Counted from the stretch's first letter, positions 48,230 through 59,615 are shown. The stretch: DNA of 64,000 nucleotides from Pardosa pseudoannulata (GCA_032207245.1 CM063509.1:1607755-1671754); one strand, 5' to 3'. Numbers and translations: made by a program. Notes: a model not told the origin generated them from the letters alone.

Positions 48230-50611
48230 TTAAGTTGCTTTTATGAGAAACTGATTTCTTACAAGAAACAGGATTTTACTTAGCATCTGTAAGGAATTTG
48301 CACCCACGACTCATGTGTGCCCTTTATGAGATCTACAAATTCATCCCATTGACCCCCTTCCCAGTGTTCCTTAGGGGAAGCCGGCCGGCAAAGGGGGGGG
48401 TGAGAAGGTTTTTCGGATAATACATTAGAACTTTAATTTTTTCTACCCTTTTTTTTCTAAAAACATTCCTGGCTCATGCAGAAAATTCAGGACATCCAAT
48501 TAAAGAAATCATTAGTGACAATGGTGGTGAATTTTATAAGAAAGAAGTTCAACCAATTTTACAAAAGAAGGGGATTCACAGCACCTCAACAAAATGGAAT
48601 CTGCAAACATAAAAATCAAACTATTGTAGAAATGGTAAGAACATTACAGGATTCCAACCCGGAAATTGAATTTCCAGCATTTCTATGGACATAACTTGTC
48701 AACATGGCTACTTGCATTTTAAACAGAACTGGAACTTCTTCTGTGGAGAGTACTAGTCCACGTGAATGATGGTCAAGAATCAGACACATGCACACTATCG
48801 GTTCCCTTTGCTATGTTCGTGTACCAATATAGAAAAGGATGAGGGATAAAAAAGCTGTTAAGAGTTTTCTTATTAGCTACAATAGTGAGGAACGATACAG
48901 AATATGGACAGAAGATTGTAAAATAACTGTCATGAGATGTGATTTTTCATGAAAGAGCAAAGAAGTTTGAAAAACATACCTCAGTTTTATTGCAAAATCC
49001 TCCAGATACAAGGAATAGTTCATCAGATTAGGAAGAGTATGAAGAGAAAGAAGAAACAAGAAAGAATATTACCTTATTCAATACTGAAGATGAGAATGAA
49101 CCAAAGTCCTCTCACATGAATCTCAGAGATTATTCTCACAGAAAGAAGCCTAAGCAATTTGATGAATGCATCATGAATATAGAATCATTCGTCTATGAAG
49201 AAAATAATCCAGAAACATATCAAAAAGCTATCAAGAGGCAAGAAAAAAAACTGGGAAAAGACCATGAATAGTGAAATGGCCTCATTACAGGAAAATCAAA
49301 CATGGCAGCTGACAGGAGTCAAAACTATACCACGGAAGTAGGTGTTATAAAAACAAGATAAACCCAGACAGAAGTATTGACAAATATAAAGCCAGGATGC
49401 TAATAAAAGATTTTGTTCAAATAAAGGAATTCACTATGAAGAAGTCTTCAGTCTAATTGCCAGGACAAGCACTATAAGAACTTTGATTAGTATTGCAGCT
49501 AGTGATCTTCATGCAATTTGATGTTTCAACCCCATTTTTATATGGTAAGTTATAGGAATGCATTTCCATGTGTCAACCTGAAGATAAGACTGACCAAGTA
49601 TGCCACCTAAAGAGAAGCCTCTATAATATTAAACAGGCAGTAAAGTGCTGGAACAAGTGGTTTGGAGAATAAAAGGTGGTTTTGTAAGGAGTGAAGCAGA
49701 TCCTTGCATGTTTATAAGAAGAACCAACTCTGAGAAACTCCTGATAGTTTTGTAACAGTTAGAAAAGTTTCTCAGGGATTTTAAGAAAGAATTTAAAATT
49801 ACAACCAAGCCTGCTAAGTACTATTTAGGGTTTGAGATTTATCACCGAGGAGATGGTTCAATTAAATTGTGTCAAACAGAAGTCACAAAGAAAGTGCTAG
49901 AAAGGTTTGGTATGAGCAAATGCAAACCTGTGTCTACACCTATCATCCAAGAAGGTTCTCAATCAGACAAATAAGTCGAGAAAAAATTTCTTTACAGACA
50001 AGCAATAGGAGCAAAATGTACATCATGACATTTAGAAAATCCAAATGAAGACTGGCAGAAAGTTAAGAATATTTTGCTATTTAAGGAACCTTAAATACAC
50101 AGTTAATTCAAGATACAAGAAATGTATTCTAGAAAGCTACAGTGATGCTGATCATGGAGGAAATATCACAACTAGGCATTCAACCACAGGTGTTGTTTGC
50201 ATCTATACTTGTGAGCCAATGTTATAGTCTGGTCGAAGGCAGTTTTCTGTAGAAATATCTACTGCAGAAGCTGAGATAGTTACAGCTAGTGAAGCCACCA
50301 GAGAATTGGTTTGGTTGAAAAGACTGATTAGCGAGATTACGAGTCTGAAAATTATACCAGAACTCCAAATAGAAAATGAGGCAGCAGTCCGACTGTCACA
50401 AAATCAAGGAGACACATCTGCATCAGACATTTCTTTATAAGAAAAATGGTAGCAAAGGAAGAACTAGTGTAAAGCAAGTACCAACTAAACTTCAGCTAGC
50501 AGATCTCTTTACTAAACCATTCTATAACTTGATGTAACAAGATAGTTCTTTCAACTCCATGTAACAAGATAGGACTGATTTAGAATGATGAAACACAAAA
50601 ATAAATAAAAA

Positions 50612-50622
50612 ATAAGGGAAAG
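50612..50622 (+). promoter_or_regulatory. Polypurine tract of the Copia element
   Basis: ATAAGGGAAAG lies immediately 5' of the LTR, where LTR retrotransposons prime plus-strand DNA synthesis. Confidence 0.7.
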
Positions 50623-50760
50623 TGTTACGGTTTATTTTATTTTTATGCAATTATTTTCATTTCTCTGTATGGCAACAGAGTAAGATTTTCTCTCTTTTGT
50701 ATCCGGTATTCCTTGTGCTACGAGTCATAATAAAATCTGAAAAGGTCTCTAAGTGTTACA
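50623..50760 (+). repeat. 3' LTR of the Copia element (138 bp)
   Basis: Begins TGTTACGG and ends GTGTTACA, so it has the TG...CA ends of an LTR. It follows the polypurine tract and the RNase H end at the usual distance. An ATAATAAAATC poly(A)-type signal lies inside near 50730. No second copy was seen in the window. Confidence 0.75.
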
Positions 50761-51489
50761 GTTCTTGCCTTTCTCTGCTAGATTAATAAAATAAGATAAA
50801 GAAATGTTTATAATTTTGTGTTTAAAAAGCAAGCATTATAACTTTACCAATTTCTATCTAGACTTCCCATTTGTTCAATCTTCTTTCACTAAAGTTGAGG
50901 TTCCTTTGTCACAGACACAAAAATACGATATTCAGTGGAACTGTCAAGCATAGATTGCAGCGAAATGATAAATAAAACCTATAAAAGTAATAAAAGAAAA
51001 AGGGAATAGTACAACCTTTCTGAAAAATGCATGAATAAATTTCATCTTGTTGACACATTTGTTAGATAAATATTTTGAAATATTTTTTTCTGTCATGTAT
51101 TGTTTAATAATTTAACAAACCAAAATCAATTTTTTTATAATACTAATAAATTGCACACATAAAAGTCATGTTTTATTTCATAAATTTATGAAAGACACTG
51201 CACATTGATAGCCCATACATCAAAAAAAAATTCTAGGAAAAATAATCTTGTTAGACATGAAACATTTCTTGTAACTGATTGTAAGAAATACGAATAGACA
51301 ATGAGGTACACAATTAGTATTTCCAAAGTTTGTTTCCTGATATCAGTATGAAGAAACATACATCAGTTAATGAACAACACAAATTATTTTACTTTTATTA
51401 GTAAAGAACAATGTTCTCAAAATTACATTTCAGGCATTTTTCTCATATTTTTGCTTCACGAATGAAGTTATCCGATGGTGTCTAAATAG
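50761..51489. other. AT-rich stretch, nothing recognised
   Basis: No reading frame with recognisable motifs and no repeat edges. Confidence 0.5.
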
Positions 51490-51613
51490 ATAAGGCCAAA
51501 TGGGTAATGCTGCTCTTAAGCATTAGAATTTGTTGGTTCAAATCTCACTGCTGGCATGAATGTTTAAAACTACTTAGAATCCACTTTAAGCAGAAGGTCT
51601 CAATCTCATTACC
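51490..51613 (+). mobile_element. tRNA-derived SINE, copy 1 (diverged)
   Basis: An A-box-like AAGGCCAAATGGGTAATG (from 51492) and a B-box GGTTCAAATCTC (51535-51546) are spaced as in a tRNA gene. The family tail follows: TTAAGCAGAAGGTCTCAATC. It shares this tail with the copies at 59425, 61402 and 62854. Confidence 0.7.
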
Positions 51614-54522
51614 TTTTGTATAATAAAAAGATAGATTTTATAGATCCAAATAAACCAACCCAATCGATAAGGTGCTACATTTTGGCGTCCAACTCCAACA
51701 TGAAGATTTTGCTGCTAACATATGATTTGAAATCCTTTCAGGTTCAGATGAAAAACACCTGGTTTGCTCTGGTATTACTAAACCTTACCGACTTAAGGTA
51801 TGTTCAGAGAACCTTTTTCTTTAAATGTATAAACAAGTTCATGTTTTTACATCTTTAGATTTAATTTTTATATTATCATAGAGAAATGCACTTAAAAAAT
51901 TGATTCCTGGAGAAGTTTTTTATAAAATTTCTAATAAATGAAGAAAATTTGGTAAAACAAATCAGGTTTTTTCAAAAGGTCTCATTTTTTAATAAATTAA
52001 ATTATTTCAATATTTTTTGATGCAACACATTTCTTATACACTGGACTAGTGAATCACCTAAAGTCTTTGCTTCATTTACATATGGTAAAAAATGTTGGTC
52101 CTTCAAAATCATACACATTGAATTTTTAACGAATTTTCATTACCTTTAAATAGAACTATGAGTGTAACATCATTAAAAATGATCCAAATTGAAAGCTTTT
52201 AGGTCATTCACTAGTAAATACTATCAAAAGCATTCATAATACTTTTCAACAAAATATTTTAAGAACTTTTTGAGAAATCCCATTTCAAGTTTAAACATTT
52301 ATTAAAAATACCGTTCTGAGAAAAACGCATTTGAAGTTTATGAAAGCAACTTTAACTATTAAAAAACTATTAAAAATAACTATTAAAATACTAAAATTCC
52401 TCACACTTTCTTGCTTCCAAACTTTCTAATTGCCAAGTTGCTCATTATTAAAAATAGTAGAAAAATGTTTAAAGTTGCATTACACACACATGCAAAGTTC
52501 ATACATACATAAAATATATCATAAAATGCACTAAATGTCATCTTCAAAATTGAATGTGTCTTCAAAAACATGTTTGCAACCAATAAGTGTTTTAATATAT
52601 GCTTCAAGCTTTTACCCTGTTTAAATTTGCCTGGTCAATAATGGACTATATTAAATTTATACCTTTTTACTTCTATAACTTTTACAGGTTTAATTTATTT
52701 TTTAACTTTTCTCTACAATCTGTGCTCGAGAGTTTCAGTGAATATCTTATTAATGTGTAATTTAAACTGAAGTAATTTTATGAACAACTAGGGAAAAAAA
52801 ATGTAATGCATTTTATGATATATTTTACATATGTATAAACTTTGCATGTGTGTGTAATTCAACTTTTTTTTATCAGACTGAAAGTTCATTACATTTTGGA
52901 TTATAACCTTCCCAGTATAAAAATAATTCTGGCCATATCACCACACAAATTCTTAGAAATTGTCTATAAATTTTGTCAATGACAATGCATTAGAGTTAAA
53001 AGCATTCTTGCTGATTTATCATAGATCTGTCTGACTTCACACCACCCTGCATTACTTCCTTCCACCTTCTAAGAAATATATCAGGATTCATTTCTTTTCT
53101 TCAAAATGTTATCAGAACTAGACATACAAAAGTGTCCTTTAAATATTCCAGACTATCCTAAGTTAACCTATAACTTTATATGGTTAAAGACACAAAGGAA
53201 ACTGAATTTCAATTTTTAATGAGAATTTTAAGGTGAAAATATTCAATTAGTTACATAAGATTAAAAAACTATTAGAAAAGAATTTTTGATTAAAATACAA
53301 GACTTTGATAAAAATGAAGTCATCAAAAAATATTCCTTAAAAACGTAGAGTGCACAGCACACAAACCAATTACTTTAACTTTTGCATTTTATCTTTGGAA
53401 TTTATATAGAAACAAAACTGGGTATCCATTTTCACTTACATCAAATACTATAAGACTATTATATAAATATATACAATATTTTAGCCACTGCTTTTGCCAT
53501 TTTACAGTGTAAAAGCCTCTGTAACTTGAGAAAATACTTTGCGATTTTCAATATCATGAACAATTTAATAACATAATAGAAAATCTCCAAAATTTTGAAC
53601 AAGAAATACATAAAAGTAATGCACCTGGAATAATTTACAATTACTAATACAAAAATTATTAAGGAATTTTTTTTATAATGAAAAAAAGTTTCATTGCAGC
53701 AAAATAATAAATAATTATATTATTCAAAAAATGTCTTTCGATAGTGAAGTGTATATCTAACTAGATTTTTTCAAAATATAAAACAATTACATTTTTTCAG
53801 TCAAAATTTGTCATTTTGAAAGTACTTTTATTCATATAAAATTGCAAATACGATTATTAAGCTTAAAAAATATAAAATTAATGCAAATAAAATTAGTTAT
53901 GCAAAATTATTAGAAAAAATAAATTATTCCCAGAGGAATTCATTTTATTAAATTGTCATAAATTATCAAATATTAGTTTATTGAAATGTATAATGTATAC
54001 AAGCGGCATGCCGCACATAAATTTTCATTAAAACTTTTATCATTAAGTGACAGCACAGTGCTAAGTATATCTAGTGCTGCTGTAGTTTTGAGCTTATAAA
54101 ATTGCTTCCCACAACTTTTGAAAATTAAAAAATAATAATGTCTTTTATGAAAGAAAAAATATTATAGTATAAATTTAATGTACTTTCACATAATAGTAAA
54201 AAAGTCTGTCAGCACTTAGTTAAATAGACAGCAGTTATAGTACCGAGAAGAAGTTAATAATAAAAACCAGGGAAAAAAAACACCGTACTTTACGAATAAT
54301 CCTAGTAATATGAAGAGGCGCGAGTATGCAAATCCACAGCTTTAAATTTTGAAATTCTAATAACTGAGTAGAATATGACAAAACGTATTTGTAACACAAC
54401 AAACCGATTTTCACACGTTGTTGCCAAACAAGAAAGGAACTTCTCCATGGTGAAAAGGGTACCCAGCTATGTGCGCATGCTCAAGAGCGTTGCTTTATTT
54501 TTCTGTAGTTTGGTTCATAATA
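51614..54522. other. AT-rich stretch, nothing recognised
   Basis: About 2.9 kb of AT-rich DNA with only short, motif-free reading frames. It could be intergenic or intronic. A short GC-richer patch begins near 54395, just before the foldback element. Confidence 0.5.
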
Positions 54523-54645
54523 GAGAATGTGCGCATGACGTCAAGTGCAGCAAAAATGGCAGCTCAACTTCCTCGTTGGTAAAACATTTGAATTTTCTAC
54601 GGATCGTGCTTGTTATTGAGGTTTTAATTTTCTCAGTTATCTTAA

Positions 54646-54849
54646 ATGGTAACAAACTGTAGTACGTATGACTGTACTAAGTGTTTCAAAAAAGGTGAAA
54701 ACATTGGATTTTATTGCTTTCCTAAAGATCCTACATTGCGAATGCTCTGGATAACACCTTTGAAAAGGCAAGACTGAACCCCAAGTTCTTCTTCGTTAAT
54801 TTGCGGCAAACATTTTCAGAATAGTAATAAAACGTTAGCCTTATTGTAA
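54646..54849 (+). pseudogene. THAP zinc-finger domain, left arm (one stop)
   Basis: ATG at 54646 opens 67 codons ending at TAA (54847-54849), with one internal TGA (after KRQD) where the family has Trp. C2CH pattern: CSTYDC near the start, the conserved FPKDP, LRMLWI, LKRQD and TPSS segments, then ICGKHF with C-x2-H. This covers most of a THAP domain (about 80-90 residues). No second domain follows. The region is a relic of a DNA-binding protein of P-element/THAP type. Confidence 0.75.
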
Positions 54850-55330
54850 TATAATGGATTATGTAAAATTATTATGCTCTAAGAATTTTTTTATTATTAC
54901 TAAGTTTTTTTTCATATTTCTAATGATTTTCTTTCCTTTAGTGACAAGTACTGTACCTATAAATGTAATTATTTTGTCCTTAAATTGATCAGGTTTTGCA
55001 CATTTTATTAGATTCCTATTTATGTAATAGTTTATTGTTCCTGTTAACATAATCAAAGTAATTATACTTTGATTATGATACTTATTAGTACTGTGTAAAG
55101 TGTTTAATTTTTAAAATCTTATATATAATTTTATAAGTGCTAAAAAAAATCTATTTTGAATTACTTGGCCAGTTTTTGATTTTTCCTTCTCCTTCCCTTA
55201 AATAAAGTTTAGTTTTATTTTATACGGGATCCATATCGAAGCTCATAACATACAATGAAAACAAGCAATTCTTTTGCCAACGAAAAGTTGAGTTGTAGTC
55301 AGCACTCGTAGTTGTTTACAAACATAGGGT

Positions 55331-55487
55331 GCTACTATATTACAGTCGACATATGTCACTGGTGACTTCTGCTTCATAATGATATCAGAGAGGGAAATTT
55401 ATTGTACCAAATCCTCACTTCTGGCGATTTCTTACGTCATTATGGCGTAAAAGTCACCAGTGACATATGTCGACTGTAATATGGTAG
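55331..55487. repeat. Central hairpin in the foldback element
   Basis: The left arm begins GCTACTATATTACAGTCGAC (55331) and the right arm (55450-55487) is its inverse over 38 bp with one mismatch. The spacer is 81 bp, and weaker pairing (CATAATGA) extends inward. It looks like a small MITE inserted in the loop, or the inner end of the fold. Confidence 0.8.
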
Positions 55488-55964
55488 CAGCTATGCACTT
55501 TCTCTATAGTCGGTGCATTATTGGTATATTTGGAGTATTTTTAATAATTTTACTTTTACGAAATTTACACAGGGGTTACTATATTTTTTTAATTAATCCC
55601 TCTGGATAGCTAAAAGTAATTGAAGGAAGAGCATCTTTAATAAGATTAAAAATGCTATATTATGAGAAAGAAGACTTATTTTGAATCGGATGTTAAAAGT
55701 GTACAGAGAAAGTGCATGTTTGTAAACAAATACGAGTGGTGACTACAACTCCACTTTTCATTGGCAAAACATGGCTTGTTTGCATTGTATCTTATGAGCT
55801 TCGATATGGATCCCGTATACAAAAAGCAACTCAATTTTATTTAAGAGAAAGGGAAGGAAACATCAAAAACTGGCCAAGTAATTCAAAATAGATTTTTTTA
55901 GCACTTAACAAAATTATATATATTTTAAAAAATTAAACTCTTTACACAACTAATTCAAATTAAA

Positions 55965-56028
55965 TCAAAGTAGTTATACTTTGATTAGGATACTACTAAG
56001 TATCATAATCAAAGTATAACTACTTTGA
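55965..56028. repeat. 64-bp palindrome in the right arm
   Basis: Arms begin TCAAAGTAGTTATACTTTGA and end with its inverse, with only a few bases of loop. The left arm has just one half of it (about 55053-55085), so the second half arose or was lost after the arms formed. Confidence 0.8.
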
Positions 56029-56239
56029 CTATGTTAACAGGAACAATAAACTATAACATAAATAAGAATCTAATAAAAATGAACAAAACCTGATCATTTT
56101 AAGAACAAAAAATAATTACATTTATAGGGGCAGTATTTCTCAGGAAAGCGTAGAAAATACATTTGAAATATGAAAAAAAATTAAGTAATAATAAAAAAAA
56201 AATTCAGAGCATAGCAATTTTATATCATCTATTACATTA

Positions 56240-56449
56240 CAGTAATGTTAACGTTTTATTACCATTCTGATTCAGAATTTCTGAAAATGTTTGCCTCAAA
56301 TTCTCGAAAAAGAATTTGGAGTTCAGTCTTGCCTTTTCAAAGCTTTTATACAAAGCATTCGCAATGTAGGATCTTCGGGAAAGAAATAAAATCCAATATT
56401 TTTATTTTTTTAAACACTTAGTACAGCTATACGTACAATGGTTTACCAT
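56240..56449 (-). pseudogene. THAP zinc-finger domain, right arm (degenerate)
   Basis: On the minus strand, ATG (56449-56447) opens MVNHCTYSCTKCLKK and then hits a stop. The remaining THAP pieces continue in a shifted frame: FPEDPTLRML, LKRQD and a disturbed C-x2-H region. It mirrors the copy at 54646 but is more damaged, so the two arms have not been corrected to each other recently. Confidence 0.65.
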
Positions 56450-56603
56450 TTTCAGAGAATTGACAAAATTAAAACCCCAGTAACAAGCACAATCCGTAGG
56501 AAATTCAAATGTTTTGCCAACGAGGAAGTTGAACTGCAATTTTTGCTGCACCTGACGTCATGCGCACATTCTCTGTTGTTTTTATTAAGAGTTTTATTTT
56601 TGA

Positions 56604-56830
56604 AATGGCAACATTAGTTGTCAATGTTTTCGTAAGAGTCTACCACTTCTGACAGGGATAAGGTCTCAAAATGTAATGGCAACCTTAAAAGTAGAAGTTC
56701 ATGGTTGATGTTGTCAAAACTTTATAGCCTATCTCACTTAAGGTAACCTTTCAGTTTGCAATGGCAACCCTAATAGAGAAATTCAGGTTTGTTATTGACA
56801 AAGGTTTATCTCCTTTTATGGGATAAACAG
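56604..56830. repeat. Degenerate tandem repeat, about 78-bp period
   Basis: AATGGCAAC starts recur near 56604, 56680 and 56759. The last two units stay similar for about 50 bp (AATGGCAACC, then TTGT..TTG.CAAA, then TTTAT). It directly follows the foldback element. Confidence 0.45.
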
Positions 56831-57374
56831 CCAAAAAGTTTTTGGAGCATAACATTTCTGGAATTCTATCTGATAGTGGCTGCATTAAAATTCGCCTTTA
56901 TCATGAATATAGTAAACCTTTATTTGAAGATAAACTGACAAGAATGCTGTTTTCGAAGATTAAAATATTTAATCTAGTTTAACATGGTCTTCAAATAAAA
57001 TTTAATTTTATAATTCGGGTTATCTTTGTGGAAACCAAAGAAATTACTAGAGGAATTTAATAAGGTTTTATGAACTTAAAAATGCTTATGGTACTTTTCG
57101 AATTAGAGCTATTTTTATTAGTTCTTTTTTTTTCTGTGTAATATATATATAGAATATAATCACTTAAGTTCACTAATATATTTTTTTTTCCTTTTATCTT
57201 AATTTAAAAGGTCCAATAATTTTTTCTTAATTTAAATTTATTAGCAGTAAGATAAGCTATTTACCTAACCCCCATTGTGCATTATGTTTTGCAGAAAGTT
57301 ATGCTGTTTGACTTAAAATAGTTAATATTCTCTTTATTATCTAGTCATAAATTTATTCGTTATCATAATAAAAA
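56831..57374. other. AT-rich stretch, nothing recognised
   Basis: No gene or repeat edge seen. Confidence 0.5.
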
Positions 57375-57858
57375 TGTATACAGTATTGAGACGTCGCTAC
57401 ACCCCATTGGATTCACAAAGAGGTTTTGTTAAATCCCAGGGCAGGGCGACACTCTGTTTGGGTTTTTCGCTCCGACCACGCCTTGAGATGAATTGGATAG
57501 TCGGACGGGACTACGAAATGCCAGACTGTGAGACGCTACCGAAGGAACCAATCAGAGGCGGAAAGAAAAAGCCAATGGCTCCTCGAGTTTTTTGCAGGAG
57601 AGTCCCCAGGACGGAAAACGAACAGACTTGTGGCGGTTGGTTTTTTTTTTTAGAGCTTTTGTGTGGGACTCGAGGAGACCAAGCTGTACAACGGCACCTG
57701 TCCGCAGATTGTTTTTTCGGGTTCGCCTCGAACCTGGGACTCCGCACCAGCCCTGTGATTTCCATTTTGAAAATTTGTATATACTCCATTTTAATCAAGA
57801 ATAAACGTTGTCGTTGTTTCTAAGCTGTGCGACACCCCGAGGATAACGTGACGTTACA
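57375..57858 (+). repeat. Candidate solo LTR (GC-rich island)
   Basis: A block much richer in G and C than its surroundings. It starts TGTATACAG and ends ACGTTACA, giving TG...CA ends. Inside are two CCAAT boxes (57548-57552, within CCAATCAGAGGCGG, and 57572-57576) and an AATAAA (57800-57805) about 50 bp from the 3' end, in U3-R-U5 order. No target duplication is clear and no internal retroelement sequence flanks it. It could instead be a host promoter. A 149-codon frame crosses it with no known motif and is not called a gene. Confidence 0.35.
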
Positions 57859-58021
57859 ATATAATTTTTTTTTTTGATTATTTTTCTGTATCATTTAATC
57901 GTATCTTTTGTTTATTTAAAGCATTGTAGTCACAAGTACACATAACCACAATTGAAATATTAACTAGTGGGAAATATGTGTAAAATATCTTTTTTTAACT
58001 TTGAGGTATTTATGACTCATG

Positions 58022-58248
58022 ATCATGATTTGTGATCACATTTTTTTTTAAATTTTTTTATAATTTTTTTAAAATTTTTTTAAAAATTTTTTTAAACTTT
58101 TTTATTTATTTATTTTTTAATTTTTTTTATTTTTATTTATTTATTTATTTATTTTTAATTTTTATTAATTAAAAAAAATTATTATTTTTTTATTTGAATA
58201 TTTTTTTTTAATTTTTTTTCTAAATTTTTTTTTGTATTTTTTTTTAAT

Positions 58249-58284
<36 letters not shown>

Positions 58285-58385
58285 TTTTTTTTTTTATTTT
58301 TTTTGGTTATTTTTTGTAAATAAATTTTTTAAATTTTTTTTTCTTGAATTATTTTTTTGAAATTATTTTTTTTTTTTAATTTCTC
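58022..58385. repeat. T/A low-complexity block with (TTTA)n
   Basis: Almost only T and A, with long T runs and a (TTTA/ATTT) run at about 58245-58282. No coding content. Confidence 0.95.
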
Positions 58386-59424
58386 GACGTTTTATTTATT
58401 TCGTTTGCCTTATTTATTTATTTCGTTTAATAATCGTATTAATTTGGTATATTTCCTTCATTTTGAATTCAATTGCGCCATTTATCTAATTTTGAATCGG
58501 TAATCCACCTATTCTTAATTAAGCTTGGCGACATTCGGTATATATTTCTTTTAGTTACGTGTTATAAAAATCGCAATCCTTTCAGTTACTTCATTCATCT
58601 TATAAACGCTTTTAGGTAATATAATCGTTCTCGCAGTTTGATCTTATGTGCTTATTTCATTCTATGAATATTTGTTATTTTTCTTTCATTTTTAATTCAA
58701 TTGCGTCTTTTTATTTATTTAATTTTCAGACCGCAATTCCACCTAATCATAATGAGGAATTGCCACATGTGGGGGATTCGAACAACTTAGTATATTTCTG
58801 ATAATTCCAGATTCTAAAAATATTCTTAAAAATGTAAAAAACTGGATCCATCATTTTAAAAATTAGTTTTAAAGTTAAGCGAAAATCACGTGACATCAAA
58901 ACGCTCCGTGATTGGTTGTGACTTCATCGTTCACGTTATCCAATATTTTCTCATTGCTTGTAAGCATGCACTATTTTCCGATTTTGTTTTTGCAAGCTCT
59001 TGGAATTTTCTTGTAACTATCAAAATTCATTTTTATTTAAACCTGAATCGATCTCGTTAGATGAATTATCTCAATTTGTTATAAATGTCTCTTCTACCTG
59101 AATTTACCAAAGGACAGTCGGACAACCTCCCAAAATTGACATGGTGTCAATGTTTTCGTTATTGGGGAAAAAACCCGGATTTTATGGGAGCAGAAATAAG
59201 GGGAATTAAAACCCAAAGGTATATAAAATCATTTATATATTTATCCAACTTTACGTAACATGTATTAAAATTTTATTCATGCTAATCACAGCTCTACTGG
59301 TTGTAGACATAGACAAGTCAAATAAACATACATATACACACTCACATCTGTAGTAGCACCGCTTTTTATAAATAGAGATGGATGTAATATTAAAATAAAA
59401 ATTGGAGAAGGTGTTTATTGTGAG
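58386..59424. other. AT-rich stretch with promoter-like motifs, no gene recognised
   Basis: The block 58880-58950 holds CACGTGAC (58888), an inverted CCAAT (ATTGG, 58911) and a forward CCAAT (58940), spaced like a promoter. No convincing reading frame lies next to it. AAAAAACCCGGATTTTATGG at 59166 resembles the possible hAT end at 38890. Confidence 0.3.
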
Positions 59425-59484
59425 ATCGGGAAAGGCAGGTCTCATTAGCCCTCGTGTTTCAAAATGCGCTCCGAAACCAAACTA
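59425..59484 (+). mobile_element. tRNA-derived SINE, 3' fragment
   Basis: Only the family tail is present: CAGGTCTCATTAGCCCTCG, then CGAAACCAAACTA. This matches the 3' end of the complete copy at 62854. The tRNA-like head is missing. Confidence 0.65.
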
Positions 59485-59615
59485 ATTCTTAGATATATTG
59501 AATTTGATGAAAAGAAATTTAAAATCTTTAAAAGGCTTATTATTTATAAATTTTTAAATAGCAATACAATTTTATAGCCTTTAAATTAAAAATATATAAA
59601 GTTTCTGAAATTTAA

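Larger units (their letters stand above)
48465..50760 (+). pseudogene. Copia retrotransposon, 5'-truncated and inactivated, with 3' LTR
   Basis: Plus-strand domains in order. Integrase core: EIISDNGGEFYKKEVQPIL (about 48505-48560), QQNG..HKNQTIVEMVRTL, ILNRTGTSSVE (about 48717), then ERYRIWTEDCKITV (about 48890). RVT_2 reverse transcriptase: NSEMASLQENQTWQL (about 49268-49312), ARTSTIRTLISIAASDLHA (about 49460-49515), GFVRSEADPCMFIRRTNSEK, FLRDFKKEFKITTKPAKYYL and RFGMSKCKPVSTPI. RNase H: YSDADHGGNITTRHSTTGVV (about 50140-50200), EISTAEAEIVTASEATRELV, and the end motif QLADLFTKPF (about 50495). The YVDD catalytic box, expected after LLIVL near 49755, is deleted, leaving LLIVL-stop-QLEKF. There are many stops and frameshifts. 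Gag, protease and the 5' LTR are absent. Family and domain order are Ty1/Copia. Confidence 0.92.
54523..56574. mobile_element. Foldback element with THAP-domain arms (2.05 kb)
   Basis: A long imperfect inverted repeat. The left arm (about 54523-55325) starts AGAGAATGTGCGCATGACGT and the right arm (about 55715-56574) ends with its inverse. Matching blocks run along the full length, including GGATCCATATCGAAGCTCAT near 55229 and its inverse near 55792. The arms differ by scattered substitutions and small indels. Each arm carries the same THAP-like coding piece in opposite orientation. The centre holds a smaller hairpin and about 200 bp of other sequence. THAP domains are the DNA-binding part of P-element transposases and related proteins, so the arms probably derive from a P-like element or a THAP gene. 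No transposase catalytic region is visible. The target duplication was not found. Confidence 0.85.

Noticed and set aside
54859..55056. 65-codon minus-strand frame in the foldback left arm
   Set aside because: AT-rich and Ile/Lys-rich, with no motif, and disrupted in the matching right arm.
57374..57823. 149-codon plus-strand frame in the GC-rich island
   Set aside because: Overlapping frames of similar openness exist on both strands, as expected from base composition. It coincides with the candidate LTR and has no known motif.
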